This document shows positions 9,746 through 19,506 of a DNA stretch of 64,000 nucleotides, one piece after another. The position numbers and the translations under genes were made by a program. This DNA comes from Rapana venosa (Eukaryota; Mollusca; Gastropoda; Neogastropoda; Muricidae), in NCBI GenBank assembly GCA_028751875.1, contig CM054140.1:47197551-47261550 (forward strand). The letters run 5' to 3'. The first letter of the stretch is position 1; the number at the start of each line of letters is the position of its first letter. Below the pieces are notes generated by a model. The model made no database searches. It was not told the origin of the DNA and saw only the letters and a program-made list of their open reading frames with translations.

Positions 9746-9970
9746 TGCTGCTGTCTAGGTCTAGCCACTCTTTCTTTTCCTGTCGAATTTTAGTCTGCAT
9801 TTCTAAGTGTTTTGTAATTTTCAGGGTCTATGGCCTGTTTCCTTCGCTGTTTCGTCGGTTCAACTATATCATCACTTACATTTCGGTTCCTCGTCTTTAT
9901 TTTTGGCTTGCCGATAACTTTTTACTTACACGTTATCCACGTTACCTTCATGTCCTCCCACATTTCATTT
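9746..9970 (-). pseudogene. RTE-like LINE, upstream linker region
   Basis: Probable continuation of the minus-strand LINE beyond the SINE. Short frames give TKQRRKQAIDPE-like and LRNADQNSTGKE-like strings, the style of the linker between endonuclease and reverse transcriptase in RTE-type elements. Weak evidence, based on style and position. Confidence 0.4.
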
Positions 9971-9978
9971 GACGTCAG

Positions 9979-10255
9979 GACGGGATAGCTTAGTGGTCAG
10001 AGCACTCCCTTTACCCAAGCCAATGTTAAGCAGCATTGGGTTTGGTTACCAAGTGGATGGGTGACCGTTTGCGCTCAGTACGGTCCCCCAGATCACTCGC
10101 CTGCAAATGGGTACCTACCCTCTTTAGGGTCAGGCAGCGAGGGAGAGGAGATGGGCGCCGCCCTCAGTATGCTGGCGCCTAGAGAAGCTGATGCCTCTGA
10201 TGCCTCACTCCTCTGCGACCACACAGGCTGTGGGACACCTTTTTATCTTAATCCC
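9979..10255 (+). mobile_element. SINE family D, tRNA/5S rRNA chimeric head
   Basis: Starts GACGGGATAGCTTAGTGGTC, a tRNA A-box-like sequence. Instead of a tRNA B box, 10025-10070 then matches the 5S rRNA internal control region: TTAAGCAGCATTGGG, then GGTTACCAAG, then TGGATGGGTGACCG (5S box C). The body follows (CTACCCTCTTTAGGGTCAGG, ATGGGCGCCGCCCTCAGTAT). Minus-strand copies at 56998 and 57437 preserve the 5S part even better (AAGTTAAGCAGCGTCGAGCG). Confidence 0.8.
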
Positions 10256-10356
10256 CCTTTTTTTAACCAGACAAATATTTTCTAGAATTAAGTGCTTGGT
10301 CCCAGATTGCATACATCGTGCCCCCTCATTTTTCCCCCAGATCATGATCACGTCAG

Positions 10357-10691
10357 CAAGATCCTACAACCTCTGACGCTAGCCCTGATGCAGGCGGTAT
10401 GACGTCATTACCGTCTGACGTGGACCTGAGCAAGATGGCTGACCACCTGCGAGCCGGGGTGGCGGAGCAATACAACATGTCGCTGCAGGACTACTTTCTG
10501 CACCTCGCCGCCATTTCCCCGGGGCCCCTGAACGTGTATAGGAGGAACGAGAGTTGGGGGGTGGGGGACGGGGGAGACGTGAAGATCAGCAGGGGGGTGG
10601 CGTGGACGCTGGTGGCCCCCCTCATTCTGCTGGCCGTGCTGGTGCTGGTGGGGGTGGTGGTGGCCGCGCTGTGGAGGCTGAAGGACCGCAG
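10357..10691 (+). CDS. unrecognised single-pass membrane protein, first visible exon (transmembrane segment)
   Basis: Ends at the donor CGCAG|GTGATT. The reading frame is open from a possible acceptor at 10355-10356 (CACGTCAG). The alternative is an ATG start at 10399. The stronger-looking acceptor at 10339-10340 would put an in-frame TGA at 10345, so it fits only if this exon starts as 5' UTR. Counting from Met 10399, N-glycosylation sites fall at N26 (NMS) and N50 (NES). A hydrophobic helix spans about 67-92 (VAWTLVAPLILLAVLVLVGV and on), then a basic stop-transfer WRLKDRR. No signal peptide is present, so upstream exons with the ectodomain probably lie outside this window or went unseen. 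The exon ends with two bases of a codon. Domain family not recognised. Confidence 0.7.
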
Positions 10692-10737
10692 GTGATTTGA
10701 ACCTAGAGTTAGTTACTGTTGGTTCCGAGTGTATTTT

Positions 10738-10739
<2 letters not shown>

Positions 10740-10810
<71 letters not shown>

Positions 10811-10833
10811 GTGTGTGTGTGTGTGTGTGTGAG

Positions 10834-10866
<33 letters not shown>

Positions 10867-10960
10867 TGTGTGTTTGGGGGAGGTGGGTGTTGTGTGTGTG
10901 TATTGTGGAGGGGGATTGGGGGGGGGGATTGTGTGTGTGTGTGAAGGATGTGTGTGTGGG
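10740..10960. repeat. (GT)n-rich tract in intron 1
   Basis: GT repeats with a short GA insert near 10797-10810 and G-rich interruptions. The Cys-Val and His-Thr frames over it are artefacts. Confidence 0.9.
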
Positions 10961-11079
10961 TGGAGGGAAGGCTTGGACAAGAGGGGAAAGGGGAGTGTGT
11001 GCCCATTTTTTGTTCATAATTTGTTGTTGGTCTGTCCCTGAATACTGTGCCACCACCCCCACCCCCAAGATTTTCATCC

Positions 11080-11449
11080 CCCCTTTCTCTGTCTGTCTGT
11101 CTCTCTCCCTCTCTTTTATTTACCTTAAGTCAACCTCTCTGTCCCTGTCTCTCCCCTCTCTCTCTCTCCCTCTCCATCATACCTTGATTTTTTTCCCTCC
11201 CTCACTTTATCTCCCCTTCCCACCCCCCTCGCTCCACCACCTACCCCCCTCTCCCAACTCCCGCCTCCACCGGACTTCCACAATTCAATTCTTTTATTGT
11301 CCTCTGTTTAAAGGAAATTTGCTCTGTTCAAAGGAAATGCTGAACGCTGAACGCCCTAACATTTCTCTCTTCTTCCAAAATACTTTATATAAATAAATTT
11401 CTGTCCATCCATCCTCCCTCTTTCTTCCCCCACCTCGAAAGAAAAAAAA
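11080..11449. other. intron 1, CT-rich, no feature
   Basis: Pyrimidine-rich sequence with TCCATCCATCC near 11403. No coding or repeat-family landmark. Confidence 0.5.
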
Positions 11450-11713
11450 AAATCATGTCATCTGAGCGCTTTGATTTGTTGCTTTACAAGATTCAGCGCT
11501 ATATAAATTCCATACATTATTATTATTATCATTATTATCATCATCATCATCATCATCATCATCAGTAGTAGTAGTAGTATCATCATTATTATTATTATCA
11601 TCATTATTATTATTATTACCATTATTATTATTATTATTATTATTATCATCATTATCATCATCATCATTATTATTATCATCATCATTATTATTATTATCAT
11701 TATCATTATTATT
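11450..11713 (+). mobile_element. L2-like 3' tail with (ATT/ATC)n
   Basis: GAGCGCTTTGATTTGTTGCT, then CAGCGCTATATAAATTCCAT, then about 200 bp of ATT/ATC triplets. The tail recurs at 16058 (minus), 30650, 32755, 44160 (minus), 51990 and 54086 (minus). At 30200-30725 it is attached to an L2-like LINE end, which shows what kind of element it terminates. Confidence 0.85.
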
Positions 11714-11728
11714 TTCCCCCACTTTCAG

Positions 11729-11932
11729 ACGCAGAACTGCGGGTGCCCCCAGAGGTGACCAAGGACGGGAGACGACTCCTCCGGCCCAGCTGGAGATGCA
11801 GGAGCTGCAGGGAGGGGAGGCGACTGTGCGGGGGCTGGAGGGGCCTGCACTCGGGGAAGGGGGGGGAACTCCGCAGGCAGCCTGGCTACGGGGACAGGGC
11901 TCCCTGCCACGGGCTGAAGCACGGGGGTCAAG
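11729..11932 (+). CDS. unrecognised membrane protein, exon 2
   Basis: Acceptor CCCCCACTTTCAG|ACG and donor TCAAG|GTGAGA. The length of 204 nt keeps the phase (two bases carried in and two out). Joined to exon 1 it reads RTAGAPRGDQGRETTPPAQL, then EMQELQGGEATV and a Gly/Arg-rich end. All three frames are nearly open because of high GC, so the frame was fixed by splice phase on both sides. It forms the first part of the cytoplasmic tail, just after the membrane helix. Confidence 0.75.
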
Positions 11933-12009
11933 GTGAGAGGGATGGGATAATTGTGTGTGTGTGTGCTGTGTACTGTGTACTGGTTGGTCAGTGAGGTTTG
12001 GTGGTGGTG

Positions 12010-12105
12010 ATCATTGTCGAGTGTGTGTGTGTGGGTGGTGTTGGTGGGGGGGGGGGGGGGGGGGGGGGGGGTGTGTGTGTGCGCGCGTGTGTGTGTGTGT
12101 TTAGA
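12010..12105. repeat. GT tract with poly-G in intron 2
   Basis: GT repeats around a G run at about 12048-12070, then GTGTGCGCGCG. Confidence 0.9.
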
Positions 12106-12530
12106 GAGGGACATGGTGGAGGTAGAGCTGAAGGGACCCCCTTGAGGGTCGTTTTGATGGTGAAGTAGTTTTGGAAACGAAATGGATTTGAGCGAAACTG
12201 GCGAACGACTTTGTGTCATGTGTGTCGTTTTGGTGTGTGTGTGTTTTTTTTAGTTATGATGTCTTGAGGTGTGTTTGTTTTGTGTGCTATATCTTCTGTG
12301 ACCTCCTGTTGTTGCTTCTCTCATGCCGCTTATGTAGGTCTCACCGCACACGGCCACCTTAGGATCGTTATGTCACAACAACAACAAATTCACAAGAAGC
12401 TGTTCAACTTTTTGGTTTTATTTTTATCGGGGTTCTTTACCGCTGGTAGACCACCACCCATAAAATTCTTGCACTACTGATAGATCTCGTCATTGGGAGT
12501 CGGTGGTACCTATGAGAGAGTGAGAGTTTG
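12106..12530. other. intron 2, no feature
   Basis: Unique-looking intronic sequence with no coding support. Confidence 0.5.
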
Positions 12531-12548
12531 TGTGTGTGGTGTGTGTGT

Positions 12549-12642
<94 letters not shown>
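12531..12642. repeat. (GT)n-(GA)n compound microsatellite in intron 2
   Basis: GT tract (about 12531-12586) followed by GA tract (to about 12642). Confidence 0.95.
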
Positions 12643-12645
<3 letters not shown>

Positions 12646-12793
12646 TCTCGGTATCCTCAATGATCTCATTATCCTCAACCACTATCATTGAACAACATCA
12701 CCACCATAACTGAACGAACGTGTTTCTCTTATCCCGCTACTATTCTAATCTGCCTTTACGTTATTCTTCATCATTTCCCTCTCTCCTTCCAAG

Positions 12794-13737
12794 GTTCCAT
12801 CATTCTGGAGCAGCAGCAGGGGCAGCCTACACACCGCACCACCACTTCCACCACGCAGCAGGCTTCTCCAGGGACGGAGGGGGGCACCTCCAGGAGGACC
12901 TCCTCCACCTCCAGGGGCGGCTAGACAGCCCCAAGCTGGAGATCGTGGTGGCCAGTCTCCCGGACGTGATGAAGTCCAGCAGCAGCCAGACCCTCCACAA
13001 GGCCTCCGTGGACAGCCTGGCGCATCTGCTGGCAGCAGGCAAGGTCCCCAGGAACTGCACTGCACGGTGTGCCAGTGCTACGTGGCCCAGCGCTACCAGG
13101 GCAACCTCTTCCACCCCGCCTCCTCGCTGCAACATCACCCGCTCCACCACCACCACCACGACGACCCTCCCCAGCATCACCAGTCCCAGCTCCTCGCCAG
13201 CCCCGGGGTCCCCCACCTGCACGGGCCCCGCCTTGCCAGCAGTGTCGGCAGAGTCACGGGCTGGGCACCCTCAGCTGTTCCGCGGTCGCCGCGACCCCAG
13301 TCCCCGCTCGGCCCCGCGCGAGAAGGGGCGTCCGCGCGGCATCTCCCAGTCCGTGGACGACCACCTCCACCTCGTGCCGCACTACCAGCCCCCGCACCCT
13401 GCCGCATTCCGCCCGCTGAGCGAGCTCCAGGACACGGTGTACCAGCGTCTTCTCCAGCACCGTACCATCCCAGCCCAGACCCCGGCGCGTCCGTCTCTGG
13501 CCGAAAGTCTTGTCACGGGAGGGAGAATCCGCTCTTTTCTCCCGATGATGAGGATGGGAGGAGGGAGGAGAGCCCAGTTCTTCAGTGTCCCGCAGGGATT
13601 CGCCGTGGGGCACGGCCGATCTTTGGAGGAGGAGGAGAAGGAGGAGGAGGAGGAGGAGATGGGGCGAGGGCGTCATCAGGACTCCGTGCCGAGGATTATC
13701 AATTCCACCAGCATGATGTCCAATTTTGGAGATTCGG
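12794..13737 (+). CDS. unrecognised membrane protein, exon 3
   Basis: Acceptor CTCTCCTTCCAAG|GTTCC and donor GATTCGG|GTGTGT. It takes two bases from exon 2 and leaves one. The frame set by both splice phases is open throughout. It begins FHHSGAAAGAAYTPHHHFHH, then LDSPKLEIVVASLPDVMKSS and SVDSLAHLLAAG, and later GISQSVDDHLHLVPHYQPP, FRPLSELQDTVYQRLL and an acidic Glu tract (13624-13659). Between about 13050 and 13226 another frame looks far more protein-like (CTVCQCYVAQRYQGNLFHP plus a His-rich stretch) and keeps G/C at third positions. The phase frame there gives Ser/Thr/Pro strings. Two C4 runs at 13046-13049 and 13226-13229 would explain this if one lacks a base and the other has an extra one. 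Cytoplasmic, low complexity, function unknown. Confidence 0.75.
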
Positions 13738-13869
13738 GTGTGTGGGAGGATGCTGTTTTGGTGTGTGTGTGGGTGGTATGGGTGTTGAGGGGGGGGGGGC
13801 GGGGAATGTGTGCGGGGGGAGGGTGTGTGAAGGTTGTTGTTGGTAACACTTGCGCTAGTCTCCTTAAGG

Positions 13870-14009
13870 GGGTGGATCGGTGGTCTAGAGGTAACGCGCC
13901 TGTCTAGAAAGCGAAAAATCCCGGTCGGAAGTGTGCGGTGGTTCGAATCCCGTTTGGACCCGAAACTTTTCCCCCATCCACTAGACCGTGAGTGGTGGTC
14001 TGGGCGCTA

Positions 14010-14040
<31 letters not shown>

Positions 14041-14300
14041 CGTGTGTTACACAAAAATTATTTAGCGCACGTAAAAGAACCCACGGCAACAAGAGAGTTG
14101 TCCCTGGCAAAATTCTGTAGAAAAAAGTCACTCTGATAGGGAAACAAATGCAGTTGTAGACAGATAAAAGAAAAAAAATGGGTGGCGCTGCTCTGTGGCG
14201 ACGCGCTCTCCCCGAGGAGAGCAGCCCGAATTTCACGCAGAGAAATCTGACGTGTCTTTAAGTGCTATAAATATAAATAAAAATAAATAAATAAATAAAT
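13870..14300 (+). mobile_element. SINE family A, full length, in intron 3
   Basis: tRNA-like head with A box TGGTCTAGAGGT (13881-13892) and B box GGTTCGAATCCC (13940-13951). The body runs GTCTTTCGGATGAGACGATA, CCGAGGTCCCGTGTGTTACA, AACCCACGGCAACAAGAGAG, TTGTCCCTGGCAAAATTCTG and GGTGGCGCTGCTCTGTGGCG. It ends TTTAAGTGCTATAAAT with an (AAAT)n tail. The conserved core may be a V-SINE- or RUDI-type domain known from molluscs. That identification was not checked. Confidence 0.9.
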
Positions 14301-14489
14301 CATGTTGCTCCAGAACTCGCAGGCCCTCTTTTTCACTCTTAAAAATCAAACAGATGGCTAGCAGGATAGAAGCCATATCCCCTCCACACCACTTGTTTTT
14401 AGCTGGTCTACCCTTCACCCAAAAGATGATATTTTTTATGTTCCGTTTGTTTCTTTCTTTTCTTGTTGACTGTACCCCAGCTTCACTGG

Positions 14490-14814
14490 CTAAGGCTCGC
14501 CCAAAGTACTGCTGCACTCTTGACTTAATCCCACCTTGGAATCACTGTGAGACCGTATGAATACACTGGATGAGGAGTGTGTATGTGCTGTTTTCAAGCA
14601 CCTCGCTGTATTGGCAGCTTTGCTCTTTGATTTCTTAGGATTTTGTTCTCCTTTTCATGGACAAGTACAGGTTGCTGTAGATGACGATGATCTGAATGTA
14701 ACATTTCCAAGCATAACCCTATTTCAATAATTATATTATAGGCCCTGGTACTTCGCTTGCCTCAGTGCCTGACGAAGCGTTTAATTAACCTGGGTCAGGG
14801 TGGGTTTTCAGCTT
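14490..14814 (+). repeat. dispersed repeat E (intron 3)
   Basis: Shares GGAATCACTGTGAGA, GATGAGGAGTGTGTATGTGC, TTTTCAAGCACCTCGCTGTA and TAGGCCCTGGTACTTCGCTT with the copies at 46735-47085 and 48480-48800, more loosely with 41433-41740, 47685-47815 and 62640-62800. No coding and no tRNA box seen. Class unknown. Confidence 0.55.
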
Positions 14815-15107
14815 GTGTTTATTTATTTATTTATTTATTTATTAAATATTTTATTTATTTATCTATTTATTCATACCACTTTAAGTCACGGCAGATTTCT
14901 CTGCGTGAAATTCGGGCTGCTCTCCCCGGGGAGAGCACGTCACCACAAGAGCAGCGCCACCCATTTAAAAAAAAAAAATTTTCCTGTCTGCAACAGTATT
15001 TGTTTCCCTATCTAGAGTGGCTTTTTTTTACAGAATGTTGCCAGGGACAACTCTCTTGTGGCCGTGGGTTCTTTTACCTGCGCTAAATAATTAATGTGCA
15101 ACACACG

Positions 15108-15138
<31 letters not shown>

Positions 15139-15275
15139 TAGCGCCCAGACCACCACTCGTGATCTAATGGATGGGGGGAAAGTTTCGGGTCCAGACGGGA
15201 TTCGAACCACCGCACACTTCCGACCCGGACTTTTCGCTTTCTAGACAGGCGCGTTACCTCTAGACCACCGTGGAA
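14815..15275 (-). mobile_element. SINE family A, full length, minus strand
   Basis: Begins on the plus strand with the (TTTA)n tail complement, then GCGTGAAATTCGGGCTGCTC, the core GGGACAACTCTCTTGTGGCC, the inverted B box GGGATTCGAACC and the inverted A box ACCTCTAGACCACC. With the copy at 13870 it forms an inverted pair inside intron 3. Confidence 0.9.
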
Positions 15276-15340
15276 TATCATCAGGTTATGCTCGTGTGCC
15301 TTTGCACACTGGATCCGCTCTGGTGGTTTATATTCACATC

Positions 15341-15800
15341 CGACGGATGCTGTAGCCGGGTGGTTAAGACCGTTTGACTTTCCCCGGGGGTCCATGACGT
15401 CATGGGTTCGAATCTCGCGATGGCGTCTGGTGAATGTGTGGTGGGGATTTTTGTTTTTTAACGATCTCCTATGTCAACTTTAAGTGCAGACCTGCCAGTG
15501 CTTTAATTTTCTTTGTGTATGCAAATCAAATACGCACGATTAAGATCTCGTAATTCATGTCAGCGTTCGGTGGTGTACGGAAACGCGAACATACCTAGCA
15601 TGCATGCAACCTCTACAAAGAAATGAGCTGCTCTGAAGTCGGAACGTGTCGGCTGAGGCCAGCGGGAAGACCGCCCCTGGAAAAATTACAAGCCCAGGAG
15701 AGGACCAGGCACTACACACACCCCACACAGTAAAGAAACGTAGAGAAGAGAAGACAGAGTGACATCTGGAGAACTTGGTGGAATAGAGTCTGAACCTAAA
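15341..15800 (+). mobile_element. SINE family C plus attached dispersed sequence
   Basis: Head GCTGTAGCCGGGTGGTTAAG (A box) and ATGGGTTCGAATCTC (B box). The body includes GTGCAGACCTGCCAGTGCTT and CATGTCAGCGTTCGGTGGTG. From about 15635 it continues as CTGAAGTCGGAACGTGTCGG, CTGAGGCCAGC.GG and GACCAGGCACTACAC, a segment repeated at 50803-51010. Confidence 0.7.
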
Positions 15801-15835
15801 TTGGCAAACTCATAAACTAACTTACTTACTTAGGC

Positions 15836-16057
15836 CCATCACTCCCCCTGGAGCATAGGCCGCCGACAACAGTCCGGCAGAGTCCTCTCTCTGTCCTGGG
15901 CTATTCTCTCCAGCTGTCTCCAGGTATATCCCATCTTCCTGGTTTCTGCCTCGAGGTCGCGTCGCCAGGTGTTTCTTGGCCTACCTCTTTTTTGTTTTCC
16001 CTGGGGAGGGGGGTTCCATGATAGTGCCTGCCTTGTGATGTTGCTGGCTGGCTTTAA
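15836..16057 (-). pseudogene. LINE C-terminal fragment
   Basis: The minus-strand translation reads [14 protein letters not shown], then [20 protein letters not shown], then [14 protein letters not shown] and a final LQGE. This is the characteristic end of many RTE/RTEX-type LINE polyproteins (ITRQAL.WNPQG..KRGRP..TWRR, then LAQDR..W). Only the last 70 or so residues remain. The expected final Trp-rich part is shifted out of frame. Confidence 0.75.
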
Positions 16058-16142
16058 ATAATAATAATAATAATGCATGGAATTTATATAGCGCTGAATC
16101 TTGTAAAGCAACAAATCAAAGCGCTCAGGGTGTGCCCGATCC
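16058..16142 (-). mobile_element. L2-like ATT tail, minus strand
   Basis: AATAATAATAATAATGCATG, then TATATAGCGCTGAATCTTGT, then ACAAATCAAAGCGCTCAG, the inverted form of the tail at 11450. Confidence 0.85.
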
Positions 16143-16252
16143 ATCACTCATTAAAAAAAATATCCCTTAATCTGACCGCTCAATAGGTGTTGTTGAGATT
16201 ATCATTCTTCTAATCAGTATCAAAATGGCGTTACTTATTTCAAATATTCCAG

Positions 16253-16630
16253 ACCACACCCAGTCGGGCGGAGACCGTGGTGCCAAGCGGTACTCGGCTC
16301 ACGCGGGGAAGTCCACCCTCAGAGGCCCGGATGTATCCTCCATCCCGAGAATCAGCAGCACTTCCCAAGTGTTGCACGGCACCAGCAGTCGTCTGCTGCC
16401 CTCCACCGTCATCTCCTCCTCCCAAACCACCATCACCACCGACGACGAGGAGGAGGAGGAGGAAGAGGAAGGGGAGGAGGAGGAGGGAAAGGCGGAGCAG
16501 GCGGAGACGCTGTCATTGCCCAGCAGCATTTCGCGCTTCCACGCCAGTCGCGCGCAGTTCCCTCCCTTGATGCCTGACGCGCAGTACCCGCTGACCAGCA
16601 CCAAGGCTTTCTTCTCCCCGTCCTTTCCGG
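16253..16630 (+). CDS. unrecognised membrane protein, exon 4
   Basis: Acceptor TTCAAATATTCCAG|ACC and donor TTTCCGG|GTCAGT. It is phase 1 at both ends (378 nt), so it could be skipped without a frameshift. Joined to exon 3 it reads DSDHTQSGGDRGAKRYSAHA, then SSIPRISSTSQVLHGTSS, an acidic DDEEEEEEEE tract (16441-16489), SISRFHASRAQFPPL and STKAFFSPSFP. A (GT)n microsatellite begins right at the donor. Serine-rich and disordered in character, part of the cytoplasmic tail. Confidence 0.8.
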
Positions 16631-16632
16631 GT

Positions 16633-16666
<34 letters not shown>

Positions 16667-16985
16667 TTATGGATGCAGAAGTGTCTGTGGTGGTATGTAA
16701 AATCGAAGACTTAAGTCACTACTTCAGTAGGACGAGCACAGTGCTCAACATCTTCATGTAAACCATTATGTTACTTACACTAATCGTTCGCAGACTGATT
16801 GCCAGTTACATTTTTGTCGTTCATACCATCGGTCAAAACTGGCATGTTGCCTCACACCAACAAAAAATCGCTTTTGCGTTTCTATCGTGCGTGAGATGTG
16901 ATGCTGGCAGGCGCTTGCACCTAGTATCTGGAATTGTGATTTCATCCAAAGAACCTTTCAGGAAAATGTAGTCGAAGTTGGTATA

Positions 16986-17145
16986 AAGGTGTCCCATAAC
17001 CTGTAAGGTCGTAGTTGGTATAATTATAAGGAAAAGACCGTATTCTCTCCAACAGACGGTCTAGTGGCGACTTGAACCTGCACTCCCGTGTTACTTCAGA
17101 CGGTGAGTTCTACGTTCCAACCACTGAGCTACCTGCCTCCCTTTA
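16986..17145 (-). mobile_element. SINE fragment: family D tail plus tRNA-like head
   Basis: 16986-17012 matches the family D end (GTCCCATAACCTGTAAGGTC). Then a minus-strand tRNA-like head reads GGTAGCTCAGTGGTTGGAAC with GCAGGTTCAAGTCGCC as B box. Confidence 0.6.
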
Positions 17146-18084
17146 TGGCTGTGGTACTTTTGCAAAGTGTTGTTACAATGTTTGAATGTTTATTCCTCTT
17201 CATGAGGGGCAATGGCCTATACATGAATAAACAATCCGAATCCATGGTTGTAGTAGGAGGCTCCGTCTGTCTTGGGAGACAATGGCTGCACCATCATTGG
17301 TCACATCAGTCTTGTTAGGAGAAGGGGCTGTGCAGGCCACTCCCTGCATGGCAGTGTCTGCCACAGATGCTGCAGGCAAAATTGGACACCAGGTTGTTGA
17401 TGGCCTGGTTTTGCTCTCTCTCCTTCCTCTGTCTTTCAGTTTTTAGAGAGGTTCCGCTTCTCCCCTACACTACAAATTCCCTCACGTACTTGCGCTCCTC
17501 CATCCACTACGATTTTCTGCAAGCATTTCCCAGTTGTTGGGGTTTATGTTAGTGGCTTTCATGTCACGCGTGCACACATTCTTGAAGCGTAGTGCTGGAC
17601 TCCCTGAAGGACAGTGTCCTCAGGATGTCCTCGGGAATACAGCCAACTTTGATACGGCTGTGGTATAGAGGAAAAGGACACAAAGGTACCGTTTTGCGAC
17701 AGGGGAGAAGGCTAAAGTGAACGCTGTAATGATGTTTCTTTTTAATCTCCGGAATGTGGGTAGACCTGTTAATGCCGCGCATGACTTCATTATAGAGTGT
17801 AGAGATTGCACGGCAGTATTTTGCCTGATCTGTTCCTTCAGCCGTAACTGCATGGCCCGCTCTTTGAGAAAAAGACGGATGGTTGTTGAGGTATGCGTAA
17901 ACTGTGACATGTTGACTGTTTGCACATGGAACCAAGGGTTATAGTCTCCTCCCGAAAACACACAGAGGAAAAGAGTCACGGGTGAAGTCTACAATGGAGA
18001 AAAGCTCATTCGACCGAACACTTTGAATCCACACTCTTCAGAACTAGCTGGGATCAGAGTCAGATATTCTGTATGGATGCGTGG
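17146..18084. other. intron 4, possible LINE 3' end, otherwise nothing seen
   Basis: 17175-17240 reads TTTATTCCTCTTCATGAGGG, CAATGGCCTATACATGAAT and AAACAATC, in the style of a LINE 3' end. The rest shows no coding or family landmark. A minus-strand frame at 17564-17935 has no domain. Confidence 0.4.
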
Positions 18085-18240
18085 ATCTTTGGTCTTGAGG
18101 TTACGAATCTGCATAGAATGCTCTAGGTCCTGGGTTCGATTCCTGGCCAAATGTAGATTTTTTTTTCTCCCCCTCATATCCACTAGACTATGACTGGTGG
18201 TTTGGTAGGCATTGGGATAAGGTGGTGTCATACTTTTCCC
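18085..18240 (+). mobile_element. SINE-like tRNA head (diverged family A)
   Basis: TTGAGGTTACGAATCTGCAT, then CCTGGGTTCGATTCCTGGCC as B box, then CCCTCATATCCACTAGACTA and TGACTGGTGGTTTGGTAGGC. This matches the order seen in family A, with strong divergence. Confidence 0.5.
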
Positions 18241-18557
18241 GGGGTAAAACAGCTCGAGTTTTGCACAAAATGATAAAACACGCAACACGTTTGAGATTCT
18301 CTGAAGAATATGTATGGCTGCCTGCGAGGCGAGGCGAGGAACAAAAAGGCAACCATGAACGTGGTCTTCTTCAGTTGGGCTGTTGGCGGTGCCCTAGTGC
18401 ATTGACTGGGAAAGTTCAGAGTGACTCCAGGAGTGCTGACAAATGAAAACAACTCCAAATTACCTCAGAGATGTGTGGCAGGGAAAAGAGGGGCATGTGT
18501 GTCGGAATCGACTGTATTGTACATTCTAGCATGTTAGAAAATAGACTTGCACTCGTG

Positions 18558-18559
<2 letters not shown>

Positions 18560-18605
<46 letters not shown>
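18560..18605. repeat. (GT)n microsatellite
   Basis: A pure GT tract next to a SINE B tail. Confidence 0.95.
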
Positions 18606-18606
<1 letters not shown>

Positions 18607-18785
18607 TGTTTTTTTTAATTCTTTTATACCGATGATAATGGAATAAGCACTTACATGCTTTTTTACATCCATTCCCCGTGTGTATGCAGTTTTGTGAATT
18701 CTGTCATCTGTTCCCACCGGCACACAATGGCCTACTCTTTCGAAAAGCGGAACAGGATTTAACGTGTGCGCGAGATGTTCTCGTG
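18606..18785 (-). mobile_element. SINE family B, 5'-truncated, minus strand
   Basis: TTCTTTTATACCGATGATAA, TGGAATAAGCACTTACATGC, CCACCGGCACACAATGGCCT and AAAAGCGGAACAGGATTTAA. It stops before the head. Confidence 0.85.
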
Positions 18786-19059
18786 CTTGTGTGTGCGTGC
18801 GTATGTGTGTGTCTGTATGTCTGTGCCTGTCTGAATATATATCTATCTCTCTGCCTGCCCGCCTGTCTGTCTGTCTATAAACATTTCTGTATGTGCACCA
18901 TCGAGTGCATATTAAGTGCTTGCATGCGTGCGTGATACAACACGTGCGTGCAAGGCGTGAGTGCTTGCCTGCTTGTTATGCATGTATGTATGAATCTTAT
19001 GTACGAATCTTGACATTACATCTATGCGTGTATACACGTACAATTAGTTGTCATCACAC

Positions 19060-19077
19060 CCCCCCCCCCCCCCCCCT
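19060..19077. repeat. poly-C run
   Basis: About 18 C in a row in intron 4. Confidence 0.8.
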
Positions 19078-19111
19078 CGCCCCTCCAACCCGCTGCCTGT
19101 TTTATTGTTCA

Positions 19112-19488
19112 TGTTATTTATTTACCACTTGAAGTCACGAGATTTCTGCGTGAAAATTCGGCTGCTCCCCGGGGAGAGCACGTCGCCATCAAGAGCAGGC
19201 CACCTTTTTTTCCTTCTTTTTTTCTGGGTCTGCAACTGTATTTCTTTCCCTATCAGAGGGCTTTTCTAAGAATTTGCCAGGACAACTCTCTGTTGCCGGG
19301 TCTTTCGTGCGCTGCATAATTTCCTGAAACACACGGGGACGTCGCGTTTTGTCCATCCCAAGACTGCGCCCAGAACCCACTCATGTGGTCCTAATGGATG
19401 GGGGAAAAGTTCGGGGCCCAGACGGGATACGAACCCGGACTTTTCGCTTTCTAGACAGGCGCGTTACCTCTAGACCACCGATCCACCG
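19112..19488 (-). mobile_element. SINE family A, minus strand, directly upstream of exon 5
   Basis: TTTACCACTTGAAGTCACGA through CAACTCTCTGTTGCCGG to GCGTTACCTCTAGACCACCG. It is more indel-ridden than the other copies. The head ends only about 18 bp before the exon 5 acceptor AG at 19505-19506, so the branch-point region of intron 4 is probably SINE-derived. Confidence 0.85.
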
Positions 19489-19506
19489 CCTGTTGTGTGG
19501 TCCCAG

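Noticed and set aside
10339..10340. Acceptor TTTTTCCCCCAG as the coding start of the transmembrane exon
   Set aside because: It would place an in-frame TGA at 10345, so it can only precede a 5' UTR segment. A start at 10399 or the acceptor at 10356 is needed.
17564..17979. Minus-strand frames of about 120 residues in intron 4
   Set aside because: Two overlapping frames with no domain character, no codon bias and no splice signals. Probably chance.
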